A DNA stretch of 64,000 nucleotides from Basidiobolus meristosporus CBS 931.73 (lineage: Eukaryota > Basidiobolomycota > Basidiobolomycetes > Basidiobolales > Basidiobolaceae). The stretch lies in assembly GCA_002104905.1 (NCBI GenBank), contig MCFE01000484.1, positions 1 to 64,000 of the forward strand, read 5' to 3'. Shown in pieces: positions 1-9,546 of the stretch. The position numbers were made by a program, and so were the translations under genes. The notes under the pieces are model-generated. The model saw nothing but the letters and a program-made list of their open reading frames with translations, was not told where the DNA came from and searched no databases. Within the stretch, counting starts at the first letter, position 1; every line of letters starts with the position of its first letter.

Positions 1-663
1 TTATATTTCATTGGCATTTTTGTATGTCAGAGTCTGTCTTACGTACATTTTGGGTGCGTAATAGCGTGTCATGGATTTAGTTTTATTTTAGCAGCACATG
101 GGCCAAGTTTATTCAATGAAGCATTTTATACCAAGAGTCTCTATAATCCAGAAGCCGAGAACTTTCCTTACAGTTGATCCCAAAGAGAATTGTTTCCAAC
201 ACTTGGCCAAATCCCCACTCTTTGCTTGGCCTAACCTGAATTTATTCAAAGTATTCGCATCACGTTCTGTAATTTCTACAATTTAATCATCATCGGTCTC
301 GCAGCGCTGCTCTACTCATCTAGCGTGTTTTACTCTGTTCCATCTGTATCGTTTATAAACTGTTGAAATTTCGGCTGCTTTGTATGTGTTCAGCAGATTG
401 AGCAGGTTTATTGATTTCTGATTCGTAGTGCATAATCCTATGTATGGGCGAGTGCATGTATTTTGAGTAAACATTTCTGGTTGAGAATATACTGCTTATT
501 TTATTATTTCTTGCATGCTGGGATCCTGTGAATTCGTTTCTATTCTTTGCGATCTCGCTCTGTATTGCTGGTGTATTGGTATTTGATGGGTATTAATGGG
601 TATTAATGGGTATTAAGGGTATTAAGGGTATGCATTTCTGTAGGATTACATAGATGTTTCACT
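1..663. other. AT-rich flank without a recognisable gene
   Basis: No reading frame here resembles a known family and no splice-linked exons were found. The only structure is the short tandem repeat near its right end, listed separately. It lies downstream of the minus-strand CAP gene and probably includes that gene's 3' untranslated region. Confidence 0.5.
585..631. repeat. short tandem repeat, unit GGGTATTAAT / GGGTATTAA
   Basis: About five head-to-tail units of GGGTATTAAT, the last ones shortened to GGGTATTAA, end 30-odd bases beyond the stop codon of the CAP gene. It is a simple microsatellite in the 3' flank; it is not a TTAGGG telomere array. Confidence 0.8.
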
Positions 664-1134
664 TCATTGCTTTCTTCCTACAAATTTCGGTGCCCTTTTG
701 CGCATCATCATAGGCCGGCCGAAGTCCTGAGTCCAGTAGCTCCCTTGTGGATCGTAGGCAATGCCAGTCTGGGTGAAGATGGGATCCAATATGTTGCGGC
801 GATGCTCTGGCGAGTTCATCCAGGCATTCATCACCGACACTGCATCCCCATACCCCGCTGCAACATTCTCCCCAATGTTGCTCCAGGGATAGCCTGTGGC
901 GCTGATTCTCTGGCCCAGAGTTGTGTTGGGCTCGTCATGAGTCATTTCATGCACGGTGGCCTGATACAGAGTGTGTCGTTCGGCAGCCAAGGTGAGTCTT
1001 GGGTCGATAGTGAGAGCTGGAGCGCCAACCAGGGCCCGTTGCTGATTCACGAGTGCGAGGAGTGTGTTCGGGTCAAAGGCGAGGGCTACCCCGGAGAATG
1101 TGAAGACAGTTGCGATCAGAGATAGAAGCTTCAT
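664..1134 (-). CDS. secreted CAP/SCP (YkwD-type) domain protein
   Basis: A 156-residue protein with a clear signal peptide (residues 1-19, hydrophobic, ending ALA) followed by one CAP domain. Visible family residues are His66, Glu89 in the IGENVA motif, and Glu110-His111 in the NSPEHR motif, which together form the usual CAP tetrad; YWTQDFG near residue 133 is the expected last strand. The compact form, lacking the C-terminal hinge, resembles bacterial YkwD-like proteins more than PR-1/Pry proteins. CAP proteins are secreted and in fungi may bind lipids; the activity here is not known. The gene has no intron. An AT-rich TATA-like run at about 1180-1190 lies roughly 50 nt before the ATG. The tail after residue 140 is basic (MMRKRAPK). 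A decayed paralogue lies just upstream. Confidence 0.88.
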   Translation of the reverse strand: MKLLSLIATVFTFSGVALAFDPNTLLALVNQQRALVGAPALTIDPRLTLAAERHTLYQATVHEMTHDEPNTTLGQRISATGYPWSNIGENVAAGYGDAVSVMNAWMNSPEHRRNILDPIFTQTGIAYDPQGSYWTQDFGRPMMMRKRAPKFVGRKQ

Positions 1135-1624
1135 TGCGGTAGAGTGCTGTATGGTTAGATATGGGGGAGGGGGCTCTGTGATATTTATATTTCATATGTC
1201 CTTGGGCTCTATGGTAACTTTACCAAGGAGTTGTTGGGATCGATTCCATCACGGAACTTACTCTCGGTCCAGACCTTTTGGCCCTGGAAGGTGAGGAACA
1301 TGGGAAAACCTCCTGGAATGATGAGAATGTTGAATCAGCACACTTAGCTCATGTCCTATAGTCGAAGGTGGATTAAAATGGGAATCTTTACGAGGGCTTT
1401 TCCATATCTGGCTGTTTCAGTTGTACACTCTTTCATTTGTTAGATCACTCCGAACCAATGGTATAGGAGTAATGTTGGGAAGTTAACAAGTGTCCCCTTT
1501 GGTACATCGTTATACCATTTAGAATATTCAGCACTCACATGGCTTTGTTTGAAATAAAGAGCCAAATATGCATCTACAGGCTGTAGTGCAGGAGCAACTG
1601 GATGTTGAACTTAGCTCTGATGGA

Positions 1625-1815
1625 ATAGTAGATATCAACATTCCCCCCGATGTCGCTCCTGGATCAGTTTGTTGCACTGAGCCTCTAGCCCAGTATTGTA
1701 TTGGGCTTATTATGTGGCATTTGGCGAATGTATAATCATCAATGTTGTTTACTTGCCAGTGAAGGGCCAATCTCTATGTAAACTGTCATTGCATTGATCA
1801 CAAGCACTGATCCAA
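1625..1815 (-). pseudogene. decayed second copy of the CAP gene
   Basis: The minus-strand DNA of about 1628-1755 aligns with about 861-990 of the CAP gene: the stretch ending in the GENVA block is recognisable (GGGGAGAATGTTG against GGGGGGAATGTTG), as is the block before it (CAACACAACTCTGGGCCAGAG against CAATACAATACTGGGCTAGAG). In the best 52-nt stretch about 38 positions match, and most mismatches are C/T or G/A. The reading frame is broken and the PEHR end is lost. It abuts the C-terminal end of the lysozyme pseudogene. Confidence 0.72.
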
Positions 1816-3000
1816 AGTCCGAATTCGGCTGCGGCTGAATTGTTGTTTCCTCGGTTGATGAACCTGCGTCTATCAGAATTGCAAAGCGCGCCACAGTACA
1901 TATTGAATGAAATTGGCACCAAGGCTGAGAATCACTTGGAGGTGATAGGCACCGAGATCAGACAGCTGACACATCTCTCAAACTCAACCATGTTTCTTCG
2001 AAGCAGATCTTCGCCTTGTGCAACACTGAGAGGAGGATGAATGTTGGCGCAACCAGTTGGGTCAGGGTGGCAGGCATACCCGTAGCCTACATTTTTGATG
2101 TCCACAGGGTCAATATAGAAATTGGGGAACCAGCCTTAAAAGCTCATCACTGAATCCAATCCTGCTTGGTTAATGTGCCCATTATTAAGCCCACCGTTTC
2201 CGCTGCCCTCGCCTTTGCACTTAGGGATCCCAGGCACATACTTACCGCCGGTCTCCACATATTTATTAAAGACCCAGTTGCCGTTGGTTAACTTGGCCGG
2301 TTCATTTGTTCCTTGGCACTCCATGGTCACTTTTCTCCATTACGGAGAGTTCCGATTTGGGGGTATCCAGTTCCCAGGCCTAAGCGGAAGCGTACACCAT
2401 TGTTGCTGATAGGAAAGGCGTTGTCACCGCTACTACCGCCATTATCGCATTTGGGTACTCCGGATACGAATTTGCTTCCAGACTCCGCATATTTGTCGAA
2501 TCCTCAGTTACCGCTGGTGAGTTTGTCCCAGACATTATACCCATTAACTGACTCCCCGGTTCCTTAACATTGGATGGTTACCCGGTCACCTTTTCTCAGG
2601 GTTCCTACTTGATAAAAGCTGGTTCCAGGACCTGATCGAACCCTCACGCCATCATCATTAATGTGGAAAGTGTTCCGGCCGTCACTTTTTCCGGTCTGGG
2701 AGCACTTGGGAATTCTGGCAACAAATTTGGTTCCAGTCTCTACATACTTATCGAAGACCCATTTACCATCTTAGAGCTTATCCCAATGTTTTATCCTCCA
2801 ATAGATTGACAAGCTTCTTGACATACAACGTCCACGTTACTTCCGGCTTACAATGATCCTACTACAGCATATTTGATTGCTGAGCCGACACGAGAATTCA
2901 CGCGATCATTAAGTGGGAAAGACTTGGCGGTTGCCGACGTAGCAGTGAGGAGTAGAGGAAGGATGACTCGACTCTCGCTGCGATGTTTAACGAATATTCT
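1816..3000 (-). pseudogene. decayed secreted 3xSH3b - GH24 (phage-type) lysozyme gene
   Basis: Reading the minus strand downward from about 2985: a signal-peptide-like segment (ILPLLLTATSATA), three tandem SH3b-like modules (about 2930-2690, 2690-2430, 2430-2210), each with NxxGVRxRxGxGTxY...GTLRxG and ending in KYxExGxKxVxxxPKC, then a GH24 domain (about 2180-1830) with NQAGLDSVMSF, IDPVDIKNVGYGY and GCANIHPPLS. GH24 enzymes cleave peptidoglycan glycan strands; SH3b modules bind cell walls. The frame is broken by several in-frame stops and at least two frameshifts (about 2335 and 2790). The codon at the expected catalytic Glu (GH24 pattern E-x8-D-x5-T) is TAA, followed at the right spacing by Asp, then Asn where Thr is usual. 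It is therefore dead. Confidence 0.8.
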
Positions 3001-3440
3001 CTTCAATATGGGTATTTGTACCTTCTCAAACGGAAATCGTAGCTGCTTTATCCGAAAATGTTGCAGCATTGGATCCTCATACTACTCAAGTCGGGTCACC
3101 AATTTGTGTTCTTGGGAAATGCGTACCAGGATTAGGGAATTCTAACCCTATGCAAATATCCGGAATACTGGTGAGTGGCACGGCATTTGATAACTGACAT
3201 TTCAGTTCCAGTAGGTATTTAACCGGGGTTACGCATGATTCTTTCGATACATTGTCTTTTTCTAGATACATTCAAGCTTATATACAACAGCCTGTTATAA
3301 AGCAAATGACATAATAAATGTATTGCATGCTGAATATTGCCGAAATGTGACACAAACTGCTATTTCAATCACTAAATAGTGTATATAAAGTCGAGCTTGG
3401 CGAAGACAGATCAGTACTTCAGTCGACCACTGCGTTCAAG
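3001..3440. promoter_or_regulatory. promoter region of the small cysteine-rich secreted protein gene
   Basis: No coding signal is seen. A TATA box (GTATATAAAG, about 3379-3388) lies some 50 nt before the likely first exon. That exon ends GTTCAAG at 3440, where a 5'-UTR intron begins. Confidence 0.55.
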
Positions 3441-3490
3441 GTACTGTTTGTTACCATTTTTCACAACTTCGCTACTAACTTGCGCTCTAG

Positions 3491-3712
3491 ATGAAATTCT
3501 CTCTCGTCAGTCTTTTTCTTGGTGTTTCTTTCCTTGCCGTTGCTCAAGCTGCCACCTGTCGCTGCTCTTACGGGGGTAGTGACTACACAAAGAGCTGCTG
3601 TGGCCCATCTGGTGGAAGCTACTCCAAGTCCAAATGCTCATTGAGCTCATCTAGCAAGGTCCAGAAGTTTGACAGATGTTGCCAAGGCTTTGGAGAATTT
3701 TCGGACTGTTAA
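3491..3712 (+). CDS. small cysteine-rich secreted protein
   Basis: A 73-residue protein with signal peptide MKFSLVSLFLGVSFLAVAQA and a mature part of about 53 residues with eight cysteines in the order CxC - CC - C - CC - C, rich in Ser, Gly and Lys. The pairing suggests four disulphides. The ATG follows directly after a 3' splice site: a 50-nt 5'-UTR intron runs 3441-3490 (GTACTG...CTACTAAC...CTCTAG) with a perfect TACTAAC branch site, and a TATA box lies at about 3379. The real promoter and splice signals make this short gene credible. I do not recognise the family; effector-like, antimicrobial or cell-wall roles are all possible. It sits between lytic-enzyme genes and pseudogenes. Confidence 0.75.
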   Translation: MKFSLVSLFLGVSFLAVAQAATCRCSYGGSDYTKSCCGPSGGSYSKSKCSLSSSSKVQKFDRCCQGFGEFSDC

Positions 3713-3715
3713 TTT

Positions 3716-6197
3716 CGATCATCCACTTTCTTCCAAAATAAAAAGTTACTAAAACGCTCGCACACACGAAATTCTGGAATAATGATTTTATCAAAAAGCA
3801 TACCACATATTGCTACCAACTTCAAGGCCAACGTATCGACTGCTACTGGATCAGTCGCTTTCAAGCAATCACAGGTGATAGGAAAATGTATTTGGCATGC
3901 AAAATAATTAGTCAATCACTAGACTTGAACTTCATTTTAATTGGCTGCCGCTATGAGTAAGTATCCGCTGATTATCTCAATGAAATATTGGTTCATGCAA
4001 TACTTTTGATGATTTTTTATAGGTAAGGACTTAAGACGTTTTTATCTAGTACGTTGAGGACACTTGATTTACTCTCTTATCATCCAGCATTGCGTTGAAT
4101 GCTGTTTACTAGTATTCATCCAATAACAACAAGCGAAGATTTTTCACCCGACCGCATACATATTTTGATAGAATAGCTTGAATATTATAGGTTTATTTCA
4201 ACCACCAGTTGCTCTGGTTCAACACTTCAGCCCAGAAGTATCATATCTACAACCCATGTCCAAGCGTCTAAACATGTGCCTAAGTCTTGGGATTGTTACA
4301 TTCAATACATCCAATACCTGAATCTATTCGCTGAGAATCGCAATTGCAATCGCGCAAGATAGTGAGCATTTCAGGCCAATGTCCAACTGAGAAAAATTAT
4401 GCGCATGTTACACATGTGATGTGAAGTTTTCTTACGCCGCCATTTTCATACTCAAACTGACACACCAAAGTAAGAATACTATCTTACCTCAATGCTGAGA
4501 ACTAAACGACTAGTGTCACGCATTCGGATTCAAAGGTGGCACAAAGCACTTGATATAGCGATGAAGAATGCAATGTCGGGTAGAAAATCCAGTGATTAAA
4601 ATAGCAGGTTACATCGAACAATAGATATACTTCTCTCCGTTTACTGATTGATGTGATACAAACATTTACCCGAGACTAATGGGCCAATCTTGTCAGGACT
4701 GGTTGGTTATCTTGAAATAACAATTTTACATGCATTCAAATAGATTCAAATTTTATTTCTTCAATCGTGTATTGTATTTGAACTTTTCCATGGACCAAAT
4801 GGTTGGAGCATAGCGGGCATCCTCTTTGTCATTAGTAAACGAGACCAGACCTATCATTGGGTGGATGGTTGCTTTTAGAATAGAATGTTTATTTTCGGCA
4901 ATGCTCCCGTGAGTACAGATAAAAAAGCCTGCAGATTTTTCACCCTTAGATACCAAATGGCCTTGCCACGGATCTTACTTGCATCGATGTTCTAGCCAAA
5001 GCCTCGCACGACAACATCATTACATTCCATGTCAGCAAACAAGTAACACCAGCCTCCGTATTTGTCAAATTACGACAAAGGCTTGCCTTCTTAACCACCC
5101 ATTTAACAAGGTTTTGAGAATGTCACACCCGATAATATCCGGCTGGATTCACTGAGTGCCCATTTCAGGGCCTATACAATCCACAGCAAACCCGTCAACT
5201 CCTTTCGCACACACGCCGTACCAAGAGTTGAGATTCGTTCAATTGCACATTATACCAATGGGCGCCGTGCAGATCTCCTACAACATTAGGGGATTTGGCT
5301 ACTGAGTGAAAATTATCCCACCTTTTCTCTTGGAAATTGGTGCATCTACAGTTTGATGTTGTTACGACTGAACTTTGAAGAATTATGTATATAGAATGTT
5401 CCCGCTCTTTACTCCTAGGAAAGGCATAAATTATGAGATGTAGTGCACTGTTCGTATGTCCTTCGGGACCATAGGATCTGTCAAGTTTGTCATTCCAACA
5501 ACCCTGCAAGGACAGTTTGTACATTCTAACCGCTTGACTACTATTTACCAATTGAAACTAAAATGGAGTTTAACCCTAAGCGTCATTCCTCAACATCTCT
5601 ATCGCGTGTGCATGACTTGTGAATAGCTGCTACCAGACACTCTTATTACATAAGATTCCACAACAATGTGAACGCTGCTTGTCCCAGTATTGATAGAGGA
5701 CTCAATGCCAAGTACCATGTTGGTAATACAAGCACAACAGAGTAAACCAAACAGAAACAAGCTTGGCTAACTATTCTTACAGAATCAATATTGCCTTGTC
5801 TCTGTTTAACTAAAATTCAGAACTTTGTCCGTGGTGATAGTATGAAGTATTGAAGTAAAACATGGGATAGCCATCAAAGACACCAACGAACCTCAGATAA
5901 TTTGTATAATCTTTTTTCTCATTCGTACAATGGTTAAAAATATCTTCAAAAACTTTTTCGTCATCAGTGAAGATTCGGCAACCGACGGTCATATCCATGA
6001 AGATCTTACTGTCCTTACAGTCATGAAGTTACAAACATGCTTTAGCATGTAAGCCACCACTGAGTGAACAATATGGCGATGTCGAATAGTACAGCTATCA
6101 AGCGTAGAATATTCTTTGGATCGAAGAAACCAAAATACCTCTCCACGCTCAAAATTCTGTAGATCACTAAAGATGAACACATGTAACAGAAATACAT
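3716..6197. other. 2.5 kb AT-rich region, no gene assigned
   Basis: Only broken, short minus-strand frames are present (for example 4753-4956, 5195-5551 and 5810-5998). Minus-strand translations of 4750-5550 look protein-like across stops and frame changes, so a decayed gene is possible, but I cannot name a family. No clean splice-linked model was found. Confidence 0.4.
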
Positions 6198-6481
6198 TGC
6201 CTAAATATGGCAATGGTCGACCCATGACACTATCTAGAAATAGAGTGCCGATCCACGACAAGATGACTTCTCCGTATATGGTAGGATCCTTGAAATCCCT
6301 CTCGATCTGAGAAGGTGAGCCAGATCCAAGTTGATTGGATTGAAAGTTGTGGAAGTCCCCTACCCAAGATTCCTTCACTTGTCGAGGATAGCGATCGAAT
6401 CCCAATCGCCATTTGGTTCGGCCACAGACTCTAGGCCTGAAATGGTAAGAGAGTTTGAATCCTTTGTAAATTGGTCTGCCC

Positions 6482-6517
6482 TTCCTCGGTTTTCCTCAGC
6501 TTTCCTCGGCTATATAT
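6482..6517 (+). promoter_or_regulatory. CHAP gene promoter: TTCCTCRG triplet and TATA box
   Basis: Three near-identical TTCCTCGG/TTCCTCAG units stand in a row just before TATATATTA (about 6510-6517), which is some 55 nt before the start codon. The same arrangement occurs at 8502-8537 in the duplicate. Confidence 0.55.
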
Positions 6518-6570
6518 TACGAGCCTCATGCCAAGGATCCAGCATCTTCATAACAGCTCAACAATCCAGT

Positions 6571-7116
6571 ATGGTCAAGATCTCTTCTATCTTTGCTGGT
6601 GTCACTGTCGCTGCTGCTGGCCTTTTGGGCCTGGCTGTCCAGGCACTCCCTGCCTCAACCACGCCCAGCACTACCCCAAGTCAGACTAGCACTACAGAGG
6701 TGTCTGGACCCCATGTCAAGCTAGCCGCTCTGTCTGAGCTCGACAACGCCTGCTCACTACAGTTCCGCTTCGATAACGGTCAGTGCACAGACTGGGCTGA
6801 TGCCCGCTACTACCAACTTACTTGCCACCACACTCAGTGGTGGGGGAATGCCAAGACTTGGCCCGCAAGTGCTCGCAACACCGATGGCTGGGTTGTCTCC
6901 AACGAGCCACGAGTCCCCTCCATCATCGCCATCCAGCCTGGATACCAAGGGTGTGACTCCTATGGCCACGTCGCAGTCGTCGAGAGCATCAACGATGATG
7001 GAAGTGTTTACACCAGCAACTGGAACTACATTGAGAATGGACGCGGCGGTCCCTACATCACCACATACGTCAACTTCTGGCCCGGAGAAGGGGTCTCCTT
7101 CATCTGGTATGAATAG
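6571..7116 (+). CDS. secreted CHAP-domain amidase/peptidase, copy 1
   Basis: A 181-residue protein. Residues 1-26 form a signal peptide, 28-48 a Ser/Thr/Pro linker, and 60-181 a CHAP domain. The catalytic Cys72 (NGQCTDWA) and His133 (SYGHVAVVE) are in their usual contexts, with Asn150 (TSNWNY) as the likely third residue. CHAP enzymes cut peptide bonds or the amide link in bacterial peptidoglycan. Extra cysteines (61, 85, 128) would suit a disulphide-stabilised secreted form. The start was placed at 6571 rather than an in-frame ATG at 6331 because it begins the signal peptide and follows the TATA box at proper distance. There is no intron, which fits acquisition from bacteria (inference). Confidence 0.9.
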   Translation: MVKISSIFAGVTVAAAGLLGLAVQALPASTTPSTTPSQTSTTEVSGPHVKLAALSELDNACSLQFRFDNGQCTDWADARYYQLTCHHTQWWGNAKTWPASARNTDGWVVSNEPRVPSIIAIQPGYQGCDSYGHVAVVESINDDGSVYTSNWNYIENGRGGPYITTYVNFWPGEGVSFIWYE

Positions 7117-7249
7117 GAGAGATACCCAACAATGGAATATACCATTCAGCAATGCCGGCATATACCCAACAGAGTATTTACCCAGTAGTGTCATCAATTC
7201 CCCGATAAATAAATACTAAAATAGTAAAGTAATACGTTTTGCCAGTGTG

Positions 7250-8217
7250 TTGTCAAAAAATGACTGCCTACATGATTACAGGCATCCAATAAGCAATTTC
7301 ACTAGAATTTGAGATTGAATGGTATGCTATCTGCAGCAGTGGGAAACGATAGGGGTAACCGTGATCTAGCATAACTGTTTGAGTGAAAGGGTGAGGTACT
7401 TGAAGGTAGGTAGGTAGATAGTGATCTACTTCTCTGCCAATCATGGTCAATAATCGTGGTGATGCGGAAGGGATAAGCGTAATTTATCAGGAATGCCGGT
7501 GTTCCATACCATTTGGTTCTGGTCTACACACGTTGAAAAGATATTCTGTTTAGAATCCAACTTGGCTATGCCTGCTTTGATCCTTTTTTGATGGTCATAT
7601 CACTCAGCAGCATGCGTTATGGTTTTAAACGTCAAAAGAATCGAGGTGGCAATGAGTGACTAGAGAAGTGTTCCCTCATCACTCATCAATCTATTGAGCT
7701 GATATTTTTCGTACTCTTCACTGAGGATTAATTGATTACGCCTTGACTTGGTGCGAACATCAACGTACGTATATGCTAACCACAAAATAAGTCACGACTT
7801 CATAATAATTTTCCCGTTTGAAGCTTACTTGTGTCGCTATTTTTGAACACTTCACCACTATGGGTAAGAGATAGTGATCGAAAGGCTCCGTCTTCGAATT
7901 CCACTCGGATGAAATGAACCACTTCTAATCTGTCAGTCATCATTCTCATAGCCTGATAGTAAGCCTGAGCTACCAATGAGAACTCCATACCCGAATTGCA
8001 TAGGGCTTTGGAGCCTCTATATTCATAGTCTAGACCTGAACCCAAGTTCCACAATGTAAGCTATTCGACTTGTTGAAATGCAGCTCTCAACAAGTATGAG
8101 GCTTGAGTAGTCTTCTATCAAGAATAGCAAGGACTGTGAGCTGCTTGGTGTGGGTGAGGGGAAAGGATGTTCCTTAATCGGAAGTACATATCTAGGTATG
8201 TACTATCTTGACTTCCG
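7250..8217. other. spacer between the two CHAP duplicates
   Basis: This 968-bp stretch is not part of the duplicated unit. The only sizeable frame is minus-strand 7800-8054 (84 codons), which resembles nothing I recognise and has no flanking splice signals that extend it. It may be a gene fragment or chance. Confidence 0.4.
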
Positions 8218-9269
8218 TGCCTAAATATGGCAATGGTCAACCCATGACACTATCTAGAAATAGAGTGCCGATCTACGACAAGATGACTTCTCCGTATATG
8301 GTAGGATCCTTGAAATCCCTCTCGATCTGAGAAGGTGAGCCAGATCCAAGTTGATTGGATTGAAAGTTGTGGAAGTCCCCTACCCAAGATTCCTTCACTT
8401 GTCGAGGATAGCGATCGAATCCCAATCGCCATTCGGTTCGGCCACAGACTCTAGGCCTGAAATGGTAAGAGAGTTTGAATCCTTTGTAAATTGGTCTGCC
8501 CTTCCTCGGTTTTCCTCAGCTTTCCTCGGCTATATATTACGAGCCTCATGCCAAGGATCCAGCATCTTCATAACAGCTCAACAATCCAGTATGGTCAAGA
8601 TCTCTTCTATCTTTGCTGGTGTCACTGTCGCTGCTGCTGGCCTTTTGGGCCTGGCTGTCCAGGCACTCCCTGCCTCAACCACGCCCAGCACTACCCCAAG
8701 TCAGACTAGCACTACAGAGGTGTCTGGACCCCATGTCAAGCTAGCCGCTCTGTCTGAGCTCGACAACGCCTGCTCACTACAGTTCCGCTTCGATAACGGT
8801 CAGTGCACAGACTGGGCTGATGCCCGCTACTACCAACTTACTTGCCACCACACTCAGTGGTGGGGGAATGCCAAGACTTGGCCCGCAAGTGCTCGCAACA
8901 CCGATGGCTGGGTTGTCTCCAACGAGCCACGAGTCCCCTCCATCATCGCCATCCAGCCTGGATACCAAGGGTGTGACTCCTATGGCCATGTCGCAGTCGT
9001 CGAGAGTATCAACGATGATGGAAGTGTTTACACCAGCAACTGGAACTACATTGAGAATGGACGCGGCGGTCCCTACATCACCACATACGTCAACTTCTGG
9101 CCCGGAGAAGGGGTCTCCTTCATCTGGTATGAATAGGAGAGATACCCAACAATGAAATATACCATTCAGCAATGCCGGCATATACCCAACAGAGTATTTA
9201 CCCAGTAGTGTCATCAATTCCCCGATAAATAAATACTAAAATAGCAAAGTAATACGTTTTGCCAGTGTG
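8218..9269 (+). repeat. direct duplication, copy 2 (1,052 bp)
   Basis: Second copy of 6198-7249. The seven differences from copy 1 are all C/T or G/A changes, and about three of them are at CpG sites in one copy. Both ends are sharp: TGCCTAAATATGG on the left and GCCAGTGTG on the right. Confidence 0.95.
8591..9136 (+). CDS. secreted CHAP-domain amidase/peptidase, copy 2
   Basis: Encodes a 181-residue protein identical to copy 1; the two coding differences (at positions equivalent to 6967 and 6987) are synonymous. Signal peptide, Ser/Thr linker and catalytic Cys72/His133/Asn150 are unchanged. Its promoter triplet and TATA box came along in the duplication, so it should be expressed the same way, raising dosage. 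Confidence 0.9.
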   Translation: MVKISSIFAGVTVAAAGLLGLAVQALPASTTPSTTPSQTSTTEVSGPHVKLAALSELDNACSLQFRFDNGQCTDWADARYYQLTCHHTQWWGNAKTWPASARNTDGWVVSNEPRVPSIIAIQPGYQGCDSYGHVAVVESINDDGSVYTSNWNYIENGRGGPYITTYVNFWPGEGVSFIWYE

Positions 9270-9546
9270 ATCCGTCTGACTTATTCAAATTAGAATATCA
9301 GTTTAGTGCTAAGATTTGCAGTTCTCATAAAAGATTCTCAAGGTGAATGAATACACATCTTCCACACCTTCCTCCAACGCTTTTTTTGACGTGAAATAGC
9401 CCGTTGCAAATCCCTAACCCTAAGTAGCACTGTATATGGCAATAGTCAACAAGAATGCGCATCTTGCTGTGAATGATTGGAAAACAAGTTGAAGGTGATG
9501 AATGTTTAATCGTAGTTGGCATGCAATATACTCTAGGCGAACCCTG

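Larger units (their letters stand above)
6198..7249 (+). repeat. direct duplication, copy 1 (1,052 bp)
   Basis: This segment recurs at 8218-9269, exactly 2,020 bp further on. Only seven single-base differences were found by eye, all transitions, giving about 99.3% identity. The unit carries the whole promoter, coding region and 3' end of the CHAP gene. Confidence 0.95.

Noticed and set aside
585-631. Possible telomere repeat
   Set aside because: The unit GGGTATTAAT is short, has few copies and is followed by genes; it is a microsatellite.
5989-6405. 138-codon minus-strand open frame divergent from the first CHAP gene
   Set aside because: It only partly lies in the duplicated unit, shows no domain, and the duplicate does not preserve it beyond the shared segment.
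6757-7197. Antisense and alternative frames over the CHAP gene (repeated at 8777-9217)
   Set aside because: They are shadows of the CHAP coding frame; the real frame has signal peptide and catalytic residues.
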